Assembly: GCA_002309695.1 (NCBI GenBank)
Contig: DBXV01000020.1
Location: 1-35,827 of the forward strand
Length of the DNA stretch: 35,827 bases
Reading direction: 5' to 3'
From: Myxococcales bacterium UBA1203
GTDB taxonomy: Bacteria; Myxococcota; Myxococcia; Myxococcales; UBA5297
The notes under the pieces are model-generated. The model ran no database searches and was not told the DNA's origin. It was given only the letters and a program-made list of their open reading frames with translations. The stretch's first letter is position 1. Every line of letters begins with the position of its first letter. Both the position numbers and the translations under genes were made by a program. Shown one piece after another: positions 14,955 to 24,612 of this stretch.

Positions 14955-16844
14955 TCACAACTTTGTCGCCATTCCGGGTTTTGGATCGAAATGCTTTTGC
15001 AGAAATTCAACTGTATCCCGGCTGCGCTTCGCATCGCGTTCATTGGAGGGCGAATAGGCCATTTGCAGTGCGAATACGGCGGCGCAGGTGAGAATACATG
15101 AAATAACATATATATAATATGATTTATTTTGAGGATTTTTCATGATATATTTACAGACGCGCATAAAACTCAAAATAATCAATACCAGCGTCAGAAGAAT
15201 TGCCGCGATGCCGGGAAGCGCAGCGATAGGATTGGGAACGCCGATAAGAGAGAGCGGGGAATGTGGGAGATAGCCCGAAAGCGCCATGGGCCAGGCGAGT
15301 TCGCGGACGGAATTCGCCACCGCGTCGGGAATATAATTGATAAGCGTCATGAGGCCCGTGGTGATGAGCGACATGGCGATTAAGCCCGCCGAAATACCCA
15401 CAATGCCGTATTTAAGAGTAGAGGATAGGCGCGTGGATACAAAAAGCGTTGTGAGGAGTGCGCCGATGGGAAGAAGCAGAAATCCCACAAGCGGGGTCAG
15501 GTGGCGCGGGCCCGTCGTCCAGCCCCATGAGTCGTATGTAAAGCTCGATGTGAAGTAGGTGTAGAGACAGAGAAGTGCGAGGGAGAGCCAGAGTTCTTTG
15601 CCGATGATATGGCGGATGCGGGCGCACTTAAGCCCCACTGCGATGCCGATGGGCGCGAGGAGCAGGAAGGGCGAGAGCGTGAAGAGGCCCCGGAGGGGCG
15701 AGAAGAATGAGAGGATGAAGGCCCGGGGATCGGGGAGACGGATGCCGAGGAAGCCGCCCGTGTGCCAGCCCTGGTAGCCCGCGTCGTTGAGGAAGAGATA
15801 GGGCGAGATGAAGGGGTGGCCGAAGCAGTGGAGGTGGTAGGCGGCGATGAGGAGGGCGAAGGGGAGGACGCCCAGAATGCCCATCAATCCGGCCTTGACT
15901 TTGGCTTTGAGGCCGCCGGGCAGGGCGGCGAGTCCGTAGGCCGCGAGGGGAATGAGGGCCAGCGCCCCGGTGTATTCCGCGGCTACGGTGAGTCCCGCCA
16001 GGGCGCCGGAGATGAGCATCCAGCGGCAGGCGCGCTCGCTTCGGGAGGCCTTTTCCAGGGCGAAGAAGGTCGAGAGGACGAGGCAGCCGGTCAGGCCGTG
16101 GCTCATGAAGAGCTCGGCGTAGCTGAATGCCAGCGTGCCCAGCGCGAAGGCGGCGGTGAGAGCGTCGGCGATGAGGAAGGCGGATTTTTCGCTGTCGCTT
16201 TCAGGCGCCGGTTCATCTGCGCCGACGGCCATGGCGTCCCGCAGGCGGCGCCTCAAAAAACGCCTCAGGGGAATGAGAATCAGAATGACGGGGAGAATCG
16301 TGCAGAAGAGCCGTGCGAAGAAGACGAGGAGCGTCTCGGAGACCTCGCCCCTGCTGACCATCCTGAGCGCTGCATAGACGGGAACGGCCATGAGGGAGAG
16401 GAGCGGCGCCTTGGAGGGGTAATAGATGCGCTCCCGGGACTTCTCCTGTGGATTTTTGGCCGCCTCGGGGCAGCGCATCCGCGAGTCAATCCGCCCGGAC
16501 GCATCCCGCGTCACCGCCACGCACGAGAGGTCGCCGGCCCAGCCGTGGCGCTTCAAGGCGCCGTTGATCTCCAGAGCGCCGTCATCCACCAGCGCCTGGG
16601 ACTGGCGCAGGCGGCAGAGCTCGTTGGGGCTCCGCACCTGGGGCAGGTACGGGAAGATGAGGATGAGGGCCAGCGCGGGGAGGAGAATGGGCCAGAGCGC
16701 GGCGATTTTTTGTCTGGCTGCACCGGAGGCGCTGGCATTGGCATCGCTGTGATTGTGAGGATTCGTCGGAGCGTTCGGCTGCATGGCGGTCGCGTTTTGG
16801 GGTGGCAGAAGGTCAGGCGAGGGGAGGGGCGGCCTCAACGGCAT
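14955..16844 (-). CDS. GT-C-like polytopic membrane protein (ArnT/PMT-type glycosyltransferase-like)
   Basis: 629 aa. The ATG at 16844 has AAGGAAG a few bases upstream; the later ATG at 16784 lacks a Shine-Dalgarno, so the longer form with a 40-residue cytosolic head is preferred. One membrane segment (about 50-66), then an external loop of about 100 residues ending in YYPSKAPLLSLMAVPVYA, followed by some ten further membrane segments. The first-loop plus KAP...L pattern is what many deltaproteobacterial GT-C family members (dolichyl/undecaprenyl-phosphate sugar users) show. Substrate unknown; surface glycan or lipid modification is likely. Divergent from the six-repeat lipoprotein. Confidence 0.7.
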   Translation of the reverse strand: MPLRPPLPSPDLLPPQNATAMQPNAPTNPHNHSDANASASGAARQKIAALWPILLPALALILIFPYLPQVRSPNELCRLRQSQALVDDGALEINGALKRHGWAGDLSCVAVTRDASGRIDSRMRCPEAAKNPQEKSRERIYYPSKAPLLSLMAVPVYAALRMVSRGEVSETLLVFFARLFCTILPVILILIPLRRFLRRRLRDAMAVGADEPAPESDSEKSAFLIADALTAAFALGTLAFSYAELFMSHGLTGCLVLSTFFALEKASRSERACRWMLISGALAGLTVAAEYTGALALIPLAAYGLAALPGGLKAKVKAGLMGILGVLPFALLIAAYHLHCFGHPFISPYLFLNDAGYQGWHTGGFLGIRLPDPRAFILSFFSPLRGLFTLSPFLLLAPIGIAVGLKCARIRHIIGKELWLSLALLCLYTYFTSSFTYDSWGWTTGPRHLTPLVGFLLLPIGALLTTLFVSTRLSSTLKYGIVGISAGLIAMSLITTGLMTLINYIPDAVANSVRELAWPMALSGYLPHSPLSLIGVPNPIAALPGIAAILLTLVLIILSFMRVCKYIMKNPQNKSYYIYVISCILTCAAVFALQMAYSPSNERDAKRSRDTVEFLQKHFDPKPGMATKL

Positions 16845-17033
16845 CGGCTTCCTTGAATCAAGGGGCGCACGGGGAGGGCGATGCGGCCGGCGGAAGGTGC
16901 CGCCTTGGAGATGGCGCGCTCTGAAAAAGTGCTATCTTCCCGCGCCTTTTTTCCGAGGCGCCGGACGTCCGAAGGCAGGAGCGCCCGCCCGAGATGCACC
17001 GCAACCGCAATCCACTTCCGAAAGGTGGTTTCC

Positions 17034-19853
17034 ATGAAACTGAAACTCATGGCGGCACTCACCGCCATTCCCTTCACCATCGCGTTCGCCGCCTGCGGCG
17101 GTTCCGAGAAGAAAGACGACCCCATTCTCATTCCCGACGCGGGGCCCATGATTCAGGACGGCGGCACGCTTCCCGGACCGGGCAATGACGGCGGCCAGGA
17201 CGTGCCGGATGCCGGACCTTCCCAGAACGATGCGGGCGATGAACAGCTGCCGCCCGCTTCCATTGGGTGGTGCCGCATCGTCAATGAGCCCTCCACGGTC
17301 AGCATCGAGAACGGCGGCACCTTTACGGCCTATGCGCAGGTGTTTGCCGCCGGCCGCACCGAGGGCGAGTTCCGGGAGAACAGCGGCATCAAAGGTCAGA
17401 TGGGCACGGGCGCGCCGGGCACGGACGTCACCGGCTGGACCTGGGCTGACGCCGACTACAACCGGAACTTCGGCGAGGCCTCCGGCAACAACTACGAATA
17501 CATGGCGTCCTATTCGTCCACGCAGGTCGGAACGGTGGCCTACGCCTTCCGCTTCCAGGTCGATGGCGGCGAATGGTTCTACTGCGACACCGACGGCCAC
17601 AGCGCCGACGACGCCTCCGCAGGGTTCAGCGCCGACGCGCTGGGCACCATCACCGTCAAAGAAGTCCAGCCCGAGCCCAAGCCTGCGGTGGAGTGGTGCC
17701 GCATCGTCAATGAGCCGGCCAGTCTGACGGCGGACACAGAGGGCTCCGTCACCGCCTTCGCGCAGGTCTATGTGCCGGGCCGCACCGAGGGCGAGTTCCG
17801 CACGGACAGCGGCGTCAAAGGTCAGATGGGCACGGGCGCGGTTGGCTCAGACCCAACTTCGGCTTCGGGCTGGGACTGGAAGGATGCCAGCTACAACACG
17901 GGCTTCTCCGGCAGCGAGAACCACGACGAGTACATGGCGTCATTCTCCTCAGCGTCTCCCGTGACCGTGGCCTACGCCTTCCGCTTCAAGGTCGATGACA
18001 GCGACTGGTTCTACTGCGACGCCGACGGCCACAGCGCCTCCAACACCGCCGAGGGGTTCAGCGCCGACGCGCTGGGCACCATCACCATCAAGGAGAAGGC
18101 GCAGCCGCAGGTGGACTGGTGCCGCATCGTCAACGAGCCCGCCAGCGTCACGATTGAGAACGGCGGATCGTTCACCGCTTACGCGCAGGTCTATTCCTTC
18201 GGCCGCACCGAGGGCGATTACAGCGCGTCCAGCGGCGTGAAGGGCCAGATGGGCATCGGTCCCAAAGACAGCGACCCGACGTCTGCCTCCGGCTGGAACT
18301 GGTCGGACGCCGAATACAACACGAACTTCTCCGGGGCGGCCGCGGCCAGCAATTACGAATACATGGCGACCTACACCTCGGAGAACGCGGGGACCGTGGC
18401 CTACGCCTTCCGCTTCAAGGTGGACTCGGGCGACTGGTTCTACTGCGACACCGACGGCCACCACGTGACCAACCCCAATGAACCGTTCAGCGCCGAGGCG
18501 CTGGGGACCATCACCGTCAAGCCGAAGCCCGTTCCCCACGTGGACTGGTGCCGCATCGTCAACGAGCCTTCCAGCGTCACGATTGAGAACGGCGGATCGT
18601 TCACCGCTTACGCGCAGGTCTATTCCTTCGGCCGCACCGAGGGCGAATACGCGGCGGATCACGGCGTCGTCGGGCAGATGGGCGTCGGCCCCAAAGACAG
18701 CGACCCGTCTCTGACCAACGCTTCCGGCTGGAACTGGTGGAACGCCGAGAACAATCCCGAGTTCGACAAGGCGAGCAGCAACTACGAGTTCATGGCCGAC
18801 TACTCGTCCACGGATGCGGGAACCGTGACCTACGCCTTCCGCTTCAAGGTGGAGAACAGCGAGTGGTTCTACTGCGACACGGACGGCCACCACGTGACCA
18901 ACACCAATGAACCCTTCAGCGCTTCATCTCTGGGAACCATCACCGTTGAAGAGGCCCCCGAACCGCCGCCGACCGCCACGGTCAGCTGGTGCAACGTGCA
19001 GAATCTGACGCGGACGGTCAGCTCGCTGGGCGTCCACGTGGCCACGTCGCAGGTTTACGTCCCCGAACTGACTGAAAACGGCAACGCCGGCAGCAGCCGC
19101 ATCGAGGCTGAGGTCGGCTTCGGCACAGGCAGCAATCTGGCTTCCTGGACCTGGAAGAAGGCGGACATCAACGAGGAAGCCGATGTAGCGAACCTCGGCG
19201 ACCACTTTGAATACGTCGGCGAAGTCGGCCCTGTGGGCGGCACGAGCGCACAGGAGGTCAGCTTCACCTTCCGCTACAAGCTGGACGGCGGCCCCTGGTT
19301 CTACTGCGACGCCGACGGCCACAGCGCGGACGACGGCGATGCCGGCTTTGACGCGGACAATCTGGGAACGCTCAGCGTCATTCCCAAGGACAGCCTGCAT
19401 ATCGGCTGGTGCCGCCTGCATTGGGCGGGACTTCTCGAGGGAAGCGACTTCGGCGCCTACGCCTATGTCTATGTCGCGAATGCCGACGATTCGGTCGTCC
19501 TGACGGGAAGCCAGAACGGCTATCTCGATGACGCGGCGGTGGAAGCGCAGATTGGCCTCGTTCCTTCCAGCGGCAGCGAGACGGTGGATGTCAGAAATTA
19601 CGCGAACAACGCTGCCTACTGGCACGACGCCCACGTGAATCCTTCGCCGGGCGCTTCATCCGAGCTGGGAGCGAACAACAGCGAATACGAAGCCATCGTC
19701 AGCGCGCTTTCCTCCGGGAAATACTCCTACGCTTACCGGCTCCGCATTCAGGGCGCTTCTGAGTGGATTTACTGCGGCAATGTCGGCGTCGTTCCCGGGA
19801 GCCCCAATGACACGTTCGACGTGAAGCACATCGGGAGCCTGATAGTTCCCTGA
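17034..19853 (+). CDS. surface lipoprotein with six tandem ~140-aa repeats
   Basis: 939 aa. AAAGGTGG about eight bases before the ATG at 17034 sets the start; the frame is open upstream. The signal peptide ends at lipobox FAAC (Cys21) followed by GGSEKKDD and an Asp/Gly/Pro linker to about residue 76. Six repeats follow, each starting with a WCRI-like motif and ending near WFYCDTDGHSAD...LGTITV. Each has two conserved Cys (one in each motif), likely a disulfide, and an acidic DxDGH loop that may bind a cation. Repeats 1-4 are close; 5 and 6 are diverged. Likely a stalk-like surface protein; binding partner unknown. Confidence 0.88.
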   Translation: MKLKLMAALTAIPFTIAFAACGGSEKKDDPILIPDAGPMIQDGGTLPGPGNDGGQDVPDAGPSQNDAGDEQLPPASIGWCRIVNEPSTVSIENGGTFTAYAQVFAAGRTEGEFRENSGIKGQMGTGAPGTDVTGWTWADADYNRNFGEASGNNYEYMASYSSTQVGTVAYAFRFQVDGGEWFYCDTDGHSADDASAGFSADALGTITVKEVQPEPKPAVEWCRIVNEPASLTADTEGSVTAFAQVYVPGRTEGEFRTDSGVKGQMGTGAVGSDPTSASGWDWKDASYNTGFSGSENHDEYMASFSSASPVTVAYAFRFKVDDSDWFYCDADGHSASNTAEGFSADALGTITIKEKAQPQVDWCRIVNEPASVTIENGGSFTAYAQVYSFGRTEGDYSASSGVKGQMGIGPKDSDPTSASGWNWSDAEYNTNFSGAAAASNYEYMATYTSENAGTVAYAFRFKVDSGDWFYCDTDGHHVTNPNEPFSAEALGTITVKPKPVPHVDWCRIVNEPSSVTIENGGSFTAYAQVYSFGRTEGEYAADHGVVGQMGVGPKDSDPSLTNASGWNWWNAENNPEFDKASSNYEFMADYSSTDAGTVTYAFRFKVENSEWFYCDTDGHHVTNTNEPFSASSLGTITVEEAPEPPPTATVSWCNVQNLTRTVSSLGVHVATSQVYVPELTENGNAGSSRIEAEVGFGTGSNLASWTWKKADINEEADVANLGDHFEYVGEVGPVGGTSAQEVSFTFRYKLDGGPWFYCDADGHSADDGDAGFDADNLGTLSVIPKDSLHIGWCRLHWAGLLEGSDFGAYAYVYVANADDSVVLTGSQNGYLDDAAVEAQIGLVPSSGSETVDVRNYANNAAYWHDAHVNPSPGASSELGANNSEYEAIVSALSSGKYSYAYRLRIQGASEWIYCGNVGVVPGSPNDTFDVKHIGSLIVP
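17262..19850 (+). repeat. six tandem protein-coding repeats
   Basis: Repeat starts lie near 17262, 17688, 18111, 18540, 18981 and 19401, a period of 420-450 bases. Repeats 3 and 4 are identical over 76 bases (18142-18217 and 18571-18646), a good substrate for recombination or gene conversion. Confidence 0.85.
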
Positions 19854-19888
19854 CGGGCACGTCCGTCTGAAGAACGCTTCAAAACAGC

Positions 19889-19927
19889 AAAGCCCCTTCT
19901 CCTCTTTGGCGGGAGAAGGGGCTTTTT
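19889..19927 (+). terminator. Rho-independent terminator of the repeat lipoprotein
   Basis: AAAGCCCCTTCTCC at 19889-19902 pairs with its complement at 19912-19925, followed by more T. Confidence 0.92.
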
Positions 19928-20008
19928 CATGGGTGATGCGCTGTCCCCGGGACATCGGAGGCGTCCGGCAGAGGAAGGGGAGAGGCCTCCGAGCAAAAAA
20001 GACCAAAA

Positions 20009-20044
20009 AAAACGCGGCGCCTCCGATGGGGGAGACGCCGCGCT
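20009..20044 (-). terminator. terminator of the hydCBA operon
   Basis: CGCGGCG at 20013-20019 pairs with CGCCGCG at 20036-20042, with further pairing of CTCC and GGAG inside. The minus strand continues into a run of eight T. Confidence 0.88.
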
Positions 20045-20094
20045 TTGATTTCAGCCTGATTTGTCAGTCGTCAGAGAACGAACGTCAGAGGCTT

Positions 20095-22140
20095 TCAGAG
20101 CGCTTTGACGCCGTCGTCGATGGCTGCGGTGATCTTCTTGAAGAGGTCGCAGTCCTCACCGCCGCTGCACTCGCCGCTGAGGCGCTTGCCGCCGACCTTC
20201 ACGCTGACCTTGGACGAAGAGCCGGAGGACACCGCGACATTCAGGTCAACCTTGTCGGCGAGTCCCTTCTCCCGGATGTAGCCGGAGAGCATGTCCAGCC
20301 CCTTGGGGCCATGACACATGCTGCCGGTGCAGAGCGTCACGGTCACATCGAGGCGCTTGTCCGCCGTGCCGCGCATGACGGGAATCATGGCGTCAAATAC
20401 ATCGGCCTTGCTGTCATAGACGGTGTGCAGGAGCTCATGCGCCTTGTGCGAGCCGGGATGGCCGCCCAAGCTCTCCTCGTAGCAGCGGGAGACCGCGTAG
20501 TTGTCCTGGGGCTTCTGGAAGAAGTGGTCGCGCTTGTCCGCCGTGTAGAGACCGGCCTGACGCTTGGCGCGGATCGCGTTCGTGGCGCCGATGGGCTGCC
20601 CAGCGCCGGAGATGCAGCCGCCGGGGCAGGCCATGACTTCGACGAAGTGGTAGTCGGCCTTGCCGTTCTTGATGGCTTCCACCACCTCGCGGGCCTTGGC
20701 CAGACCATAGACGACGGCGATTTTGATCTCCTTGCCGGCGACGTTGAGGGTGGCTTCCTTGAGGTTGTCCATGCCGCGCACGGCCTTGAAGTCCACGTTC
20801 TCCAGCGGCTTGTCCTGCAGCTTCTCCACCGCGTAGCGGAGCGCGGCTTCCATGACGCCGCCGGAAGCGCCGAAGATGACGCCGCCGCCGGTGGCAAAGC
20901 CCATGGGCATGTCAAAGGGCGAGGGCTCCAGCTGGGAGAAGTTGATGCCCAGCGAGTTGATCATGCGGCCCACCTCGTCGGTGGTGATCACGATGTCCAC
21001 CTCGGGAACGCCGTCGACTTTGAACTTGTCCTGCTGCGCCTCGTACTTCTTGGCGGTGCAGGGCATGATGGAAACGACCACCATGTCTTCGCGCTTCACG
21101 CCGAGCTGCTTGGGCAGGATGTTCTTGGCCACAGAGCCGAACATGGCCTGAGGCGAGCGGCAGCTGGAGAGGTGAGCGGTCATCTCCGGGTAATAGAGCT
21201 CCATGAAGCGCACCCAGGCCGGGCAGCAGCTGGTGAACAGCGGCAGCACGCCGCCGCGGGTGACTCTCTCGAGGAACTCCGTGGCCTCCTCGAAGATGGT
21301 CATGTCTGCGGTGAAGCTCGTGTCATAGACGTGCTTGAAGCCCATGAGCTTGAGGGCGGTGACGAGCTTGCCGGCGACGTTCTCGCCCACCTGAGCGCCG
21401 AAGTGCTCGCCCAGGGCGACGCGGACGGCGGGAGCCACCTGAACGACGACCGTCTTGCTGGTGTCGTAGAGGACCTGCCAGACCTTGGGGGAGTCCTGCT
21501 TGGCGACGATGGCGCCGGTGGGGCAGACGGCGGCGCACTGGCCGCAGTTGACGCACTCAGTGCCGGAGATGCCGCTGTCGAATGCCGTCGTCACCTTGGC
21601 GTTGGAGCCGCGCTTGGTGAAGTAGATGGCGCCGATGCCCTGAATCTCGCTGCACACCCGGACGCAGTCGCCGCACTTGATGCACTTGTTGGGGTCGCGC
21701 TGGATGGAGGGCGACGAGGTGTCGATGGGCTGCATCTCCTCGTGCTTCAGCTTCTTGTAGCGGATCTCGTTGACCCCCAGCCGCCGGGCGATGTTCTGCA
21801 GCGCGCAGCTGGAGCTGCGGACGCAGGACGGGCACTCGGTGTTGTGGTTGGCGAGCAGGAGCTCCACGCTGATTTTCCGCATGGCCCGGATGTCCTTGGT
21901 CTCTGTGAGGATGACCATGCCGGGGGCGGGCGCGGTGGAGCAGGCGGCCATCACCATGGTGCGGTTGTTTTGCGTGACCTGAACCAGGCACAGGCGGCAG
22001 GCGCCGTAGATGCTCAGTTCGGAGTGGTAGCAGAAGGTCGGCAGGTCGATGCCGGCCTTGCGGATGACCTCCAGGAGGTTCCGCTCGTCGGTGAATTCGA
22101 TTTCCCGTCCGTTGACGGTAAGTTTTTTGGAATCAGCCAT
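20095..22140 (-). CDS. hydA: NAD-linked, probably electron-bifurcating [FeFe]-hydrogenase catalytic subunit
   Basis: 681 aa. It produces or oxidises H2 at the H-cluster in the cytosol. Domains in order: ferredoxin-type [2Fe-2S] (Cys37, 48, 51, 67); His-ligated [4Fe-4S] (His99, Cys103, 106, 112); two [4Fe-4S] motifs (Cys153/156/159/163 and 196/199/202/206); H-cluster motifs TSCCPAW (303-309), MPCTAKK (359-365) and MACPGGC (503-509); the small-subunit-like segment (about 525-575); and a C-terminal [2Fe-2S]-type domain (CTGSMC at 604-609, C658, C664). The extra terminal cluster and partners HydB and HydC match the trimeric bifurcating enzymes of Thermotoga/Acetobacterium (HydABC) and Desulfovibrio HndD. 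GAGGAGA precedes the ATG. Last gene of the operon, 25 bases after hydB. Confidence 0.96.
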   Translation of the reverse strand: MADSKKLTVNGREIEFTDERNLLEVIRKAGIDLPTFCYHSELSIYGACRLCLVQVTQNNRTMVMAACSTAPAPGMVILTETKDIRAMRKISVELLLANHNTECPSCVRSSSCALQNIARRLGVNEIRYKKLKHEEMQPIDTSSPSIQRDPNKCIKCGDCVRVCSEIQGIGAIYFTKRGSNAKVTTAFDSGISGTECVNCGQCAAVCPTGAIVAKQDSPKVWQVLYDTSKTVVVQVAPAVRVALGEHFGAQVGENVAGKLVTALKLMGFKHVYDTSFTADMTIFEEATEFLERVTRGGVLPLFTSCCPAWVRFMELYYPEMTAHLSSCRSPQAMFGSVAKNILPKQLGVKREDMVVVSIMPCTAKKYEAQQDKFKVDGVPEVDIVITTDEVGRMINSLGINFSQLEPSPFDMPMGFATGGGVIFGASGGVMEAALRYAVEKLQDKPLENVDFKAVRGMDNLKEATLNVAGKEIKIAVVYGLAKAREVVEAIKNGKADYHFVEVMACPGGCISGAGQPIGATNAIRAKRQAGLYTADKRDHFFQKPQDNYAVSRCYEESLGGHPGSHKAHELLHTVYDSKADVFDAMIPVMRGTADKRLDVTVTLCTGSMCHGPKGLDMLSGYIREKGLADKVDLNVAVSSGSSSKVSVKVGGKRLSGECSGGEDCDLFKKITAAIDDGVKAL

Positions 22141-22165
22141 TGGAATTCATTCTCCTCACTGGATG

Positions 22166-24079
22166 TCAGATGCCGCTGATGGCGCCAAAGCGGCAGGTTG
22201 CCTTGCAGGCGCCGCACTTGATGCACTTGGACTGGTCGATCTTGTGGGGCTGCTTCACCGTGCCGCTGATGGCGCCCACCGGGCACTTGCGCGCACAGGC
22301 CGTGCAGCCTTTGCACTTGGACGGATCGATTTCGGGCTTCGCCAGCGCCTTGCACTCGCCCGTGGGGCAATGCTTGTTGACGATGTGCTCGATGTATTCG
22401 TCGCGGAAGTAGCGCAGGGTGGAGAGCACGGGGTTCGGCGCCGTCTTGCCGAGAGCGCAGAGCGAGCCCAGCTGGACGGCCTTGGCGGTCTCTTCCAGGA
22501 GCTCCAGCGTCTCCATCGTGCCGCGCCCTTCGATGATGTCGTCCAACAGCGCGAGCATCTGCTTGGTGCCCTCGCGGCAGGGGACGCACTTCCCGCACGA
22601 CTCGTTCTGGGTGAACTGCATGAAGAAGCGGGCGATCTTCACCATGCAGGTCTGCTTGTTCATGACCACGAGGCCGCCGGAGCCGACGATCGCGCCCTTG
22701 CTGGCCAGAGAGTCGAAGTCGAGCGGCCAGTCCAGCAGGTCGGGCGTCAGGCAGCCGCCGGAGGGACCGCCGATCTGCACGGACTTGAAGTCCTCGCCGG
22801 GGATGACCTTGCCGGTGTTGTCGGTCACGCCGCCGCCGATTTCATAGACGATCTTGCGGAGCGAGGAGCCGAAGGGGACTTCGACGAGGCCCGTGTTGGC
22901 CACGTGGCCGGTGAGGGCGAAGGTCTTGGTGCCCGGGGACTTTTCGGTGCCGACCTCGCGGTATTTGGCCGGACCCTCGCGAAGGATGTAGGGCACGGAG
23001 GCCAGCGTCTCGACGTTGTTGATGACGGTGGGCTTGCCGTAGAGGCCCTTCTGCGCGGGGAACGGAGGCTTGGGCATGGGCATGCCGCGCTTGCCTTCGA
23101 CAGAGGCGAGAAGCGCCGTCTCTTCGCCGCAGACGAAGGCGCCGGCGCCTTCCATGATGCGGACGCGGAAGCTGAAGTCCGTCCCGAAGAGGTTGTCGCC
23201 CAACAGGCCGTATTTCTCGGCGTCCTCGACGGCGCGCGCCATGCGCTTGACTGCCAGCGGATACTCGGCGCGGACGTAAACCACGCCCTCATCGGCGCCG
23301 ATGGCGCGGGCGGCGATCATCATGCCTTCCAGCACGGAGTGGGGATTTCCCTCCATCACCGAGCGGTTCATGAATGCTCCCGGGTCGCCCTCGTCGGCGT
23401 TGCAGACGACGTATTTCTTGGGGCCGGGGGAGGCCAGCGTGAACTTCCATTTGAGGCCCGTGGGGAAGCCCGCGCCGCCGTGGCCGCGGAGGCCGGAGTC
23501 GAGCACGAGCTGGCAGATTTCCTCGGGCTTCATGCTGGTGACGGCCTTGCGGGCGCCGAAGTAGCCGTCGTTGGCGATGTATTCCTCGACGTTCTCCGGC
23601 TCGATGGTGCAGTTGTGCATGATGATGCGCGTCTGGTGCGTGTAGAACGGGATTTCGTTCTCGTGCGCGCAGGCCTTCTTCGTCGCGGGGTCGAGATAGA
23701 CCAGCCGATCGACGATCTCCCCCTTCTCCAGGGTCTTCTCCACCACGTCATCCACATCAGTTTCCTTCACGTGGCAGTAGAAAATGCCCTCGGGCTCAAT
23801 GCGCATCAGTGGGCCCATCTGGCAGAAGCCCTGGCAGCCGCTCTTGGAGACGTAAGTCCCCTCAAAGGGATGCTCCATGTCGCCCTTTTCGACGGCAACC
23901 TCGACGGACATTCCCTTTTCCTGGAGCTTCTTCACCAGGGCTTCGCGCACCTTCATGGAGCCGTTGGCGATGCAGCCGGTGCCGCCGCAGAGGACGATGC
24001 GCCGTTTAATCTTGGAAACCGCCTTTTTGTGGGCGGCGGCGATCTCTTCGAGACTCAGTTTTTTCAGTTCGGCGTTCAT
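22166..24079 (-). CDS. hydB: hydrogenase NuoF-like flavin subunit
   Basis: 637 aa from the ATG at 24079. An in-frame GTG at 24088 overlaps the hydC stop and would lie too close to GGAGG, so the ATG five bases after hydC is preferred. Layout: N-terminal thioredoxin-like [2Fe-2S] domain (CGGTGC, CQGFC); NuoF core with the FMN-binding RGHGGAGFPTGLKW and NADH-binding DEGDPGAFMNRS; [4Fe-4S] SCGKCVPCREG with the fourth Cys in SLCALGK; C-terminal pair of [4Fe-4S] ferredoxin motifs (CKGCTACARKC, CIKCGACKATC). This is the HydB/HndC layout: it passes electrons between NADH, ferredoxin and the H-cluster subunit. Confidence 0.96.
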   Translation of the reverse strand: MNAELKKLSLEEIAAAHKKAVSKIKRRIVLCGGTGCIANGSMKVREALVKKLQEKGMSVEVAVEKGDMEHPFEGTYVSKSGCQGFCQMGPLMRIEPEGIFYCHVKETDVDDVVEKTLEKGEIVDRLVYLDPATKKACAHENEIPFYTHQTRIIMHNCTIEPENVEEYIANDGYFGARKAVTSMKPEEICQLVLDSGLRGHGGAGFPTGLKWKFTLASPGPKKYVVCNADEGDPGAFMNRSVMEGNPHSVLEGMMIAARAIGADEGVVYVRAEYPLAVKRMARAVEDAEKYGLLGDNLFGTDFSFRVRIMEGAGAFVCGEETALLASVEGKRGMPMPKPPFPAQKGLYGKPTVINNVETLASVPYILREGPAKYREVGTEKSPGTKTFALTGHVANTGLVEVPFGSSLRKIVYEIGGGVTDNTGKVIPGEDFKSVQIGGPSGGCLTPDLLDWPLDFDSLASKGAIVGSGGLVVMNKQTCMVKIARFFMQFTQNESCGKCVPCREGTKQMLALLDDIIEGRGTMETLELLEETAKAVQLGSLCALGKTAPNPVLSTLRYFRDEYIEHIVNKHCPTGECKALAKPEIDPSKCKGCTACARKCPVGAISGTVKQPHKIDQSKCIKCGACKATCRFGAISGI

Positions 24080-24084
24080 TGGAC

Positions 24085-24612
24085 TCACTTGCCTCCTTCA
24101 GCCGTGGCGGCGTTTTCCTTGGCACTGATGCCGTCGATGATGGCTTCAATCCCGGCGGGCGTGGACTGGCCGTGGACTTCCTCGTCGATGACCACGACGG
24201 GGGCGAGGCCGCAGGCGCCCAGGCAGCTGACGATTTCCAGCGTGAACATCATGTCGTCGGTGGTCGGCTTGTGGGGGCTGATGCCGAGCTTCTTCGAGAG
24301 CATCTCCAGCGTGCCGTGGGACTTCTTCACGTGGCAGGCCGTGCCGTCGCAGACGCGGATGATGTGCTTGCCTTTGGGGTCGAGGGAAAAGTGCGCGTAG
24401 AACGTGGCAACGCCATAGACGCGCGACGCGGGGACCTTCAGCGCGGAGGCCACGTAGGTAATGGCCTCTTTGGAAAGGTACTTATGAAGCTCCTGAATCT
24501 CCTGGAGGATGGGAATCATCCGGGATGGATCGTGGTGATTTCTCTCCAGGATCGCGTCAATCGCGGAGAACTTCGCGACGACTGCCTGGGCCTTGTCGTT
24601 CGACACTTCCAT
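24085..24612 (-). CDS. hydC: hydrogenase NuoE-like [2Fe-2S] subunit
   Basis: 175 aa, a typical NuoE length. N-terminal helical part with YGVATFYAHFSL, then the thioredoxin-fold [2Fe-2S] domain with CDGTAC and CLGAC supplying the four Cys ligands. AAGGAG lies ten bases before the ATG at 24612. First gene of the hydCBA operon; it docks on HydB. Also called hndA in Desulfovibrio. Confidence 0.95.
   Translation of the reverse strand: MEVSNDKAQAVVAKFSAIDAILERNHHDPSRMIPILQEIQELHKYLSKEAITYVASALKVPASRVYGVATFYAHFSLDPKGKHIIRVCDGTACHVKKSHGTLEMLSKKLGISPHKPTTDDMMFTLEIVSCLGACGLAPVVVIDEEVHGQSTPAGIEAIIDGISAKENAATAEGGK

Noticed and set aside
19906..24400. Very long plus-strand open frames (757 and 783 codons) opposite hydA and hydB
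   Set aside because: Products rich in Ala, Gly, His and Asp without motifs; third-position GC bias of the hydrogenase genes keeps the antisense open.
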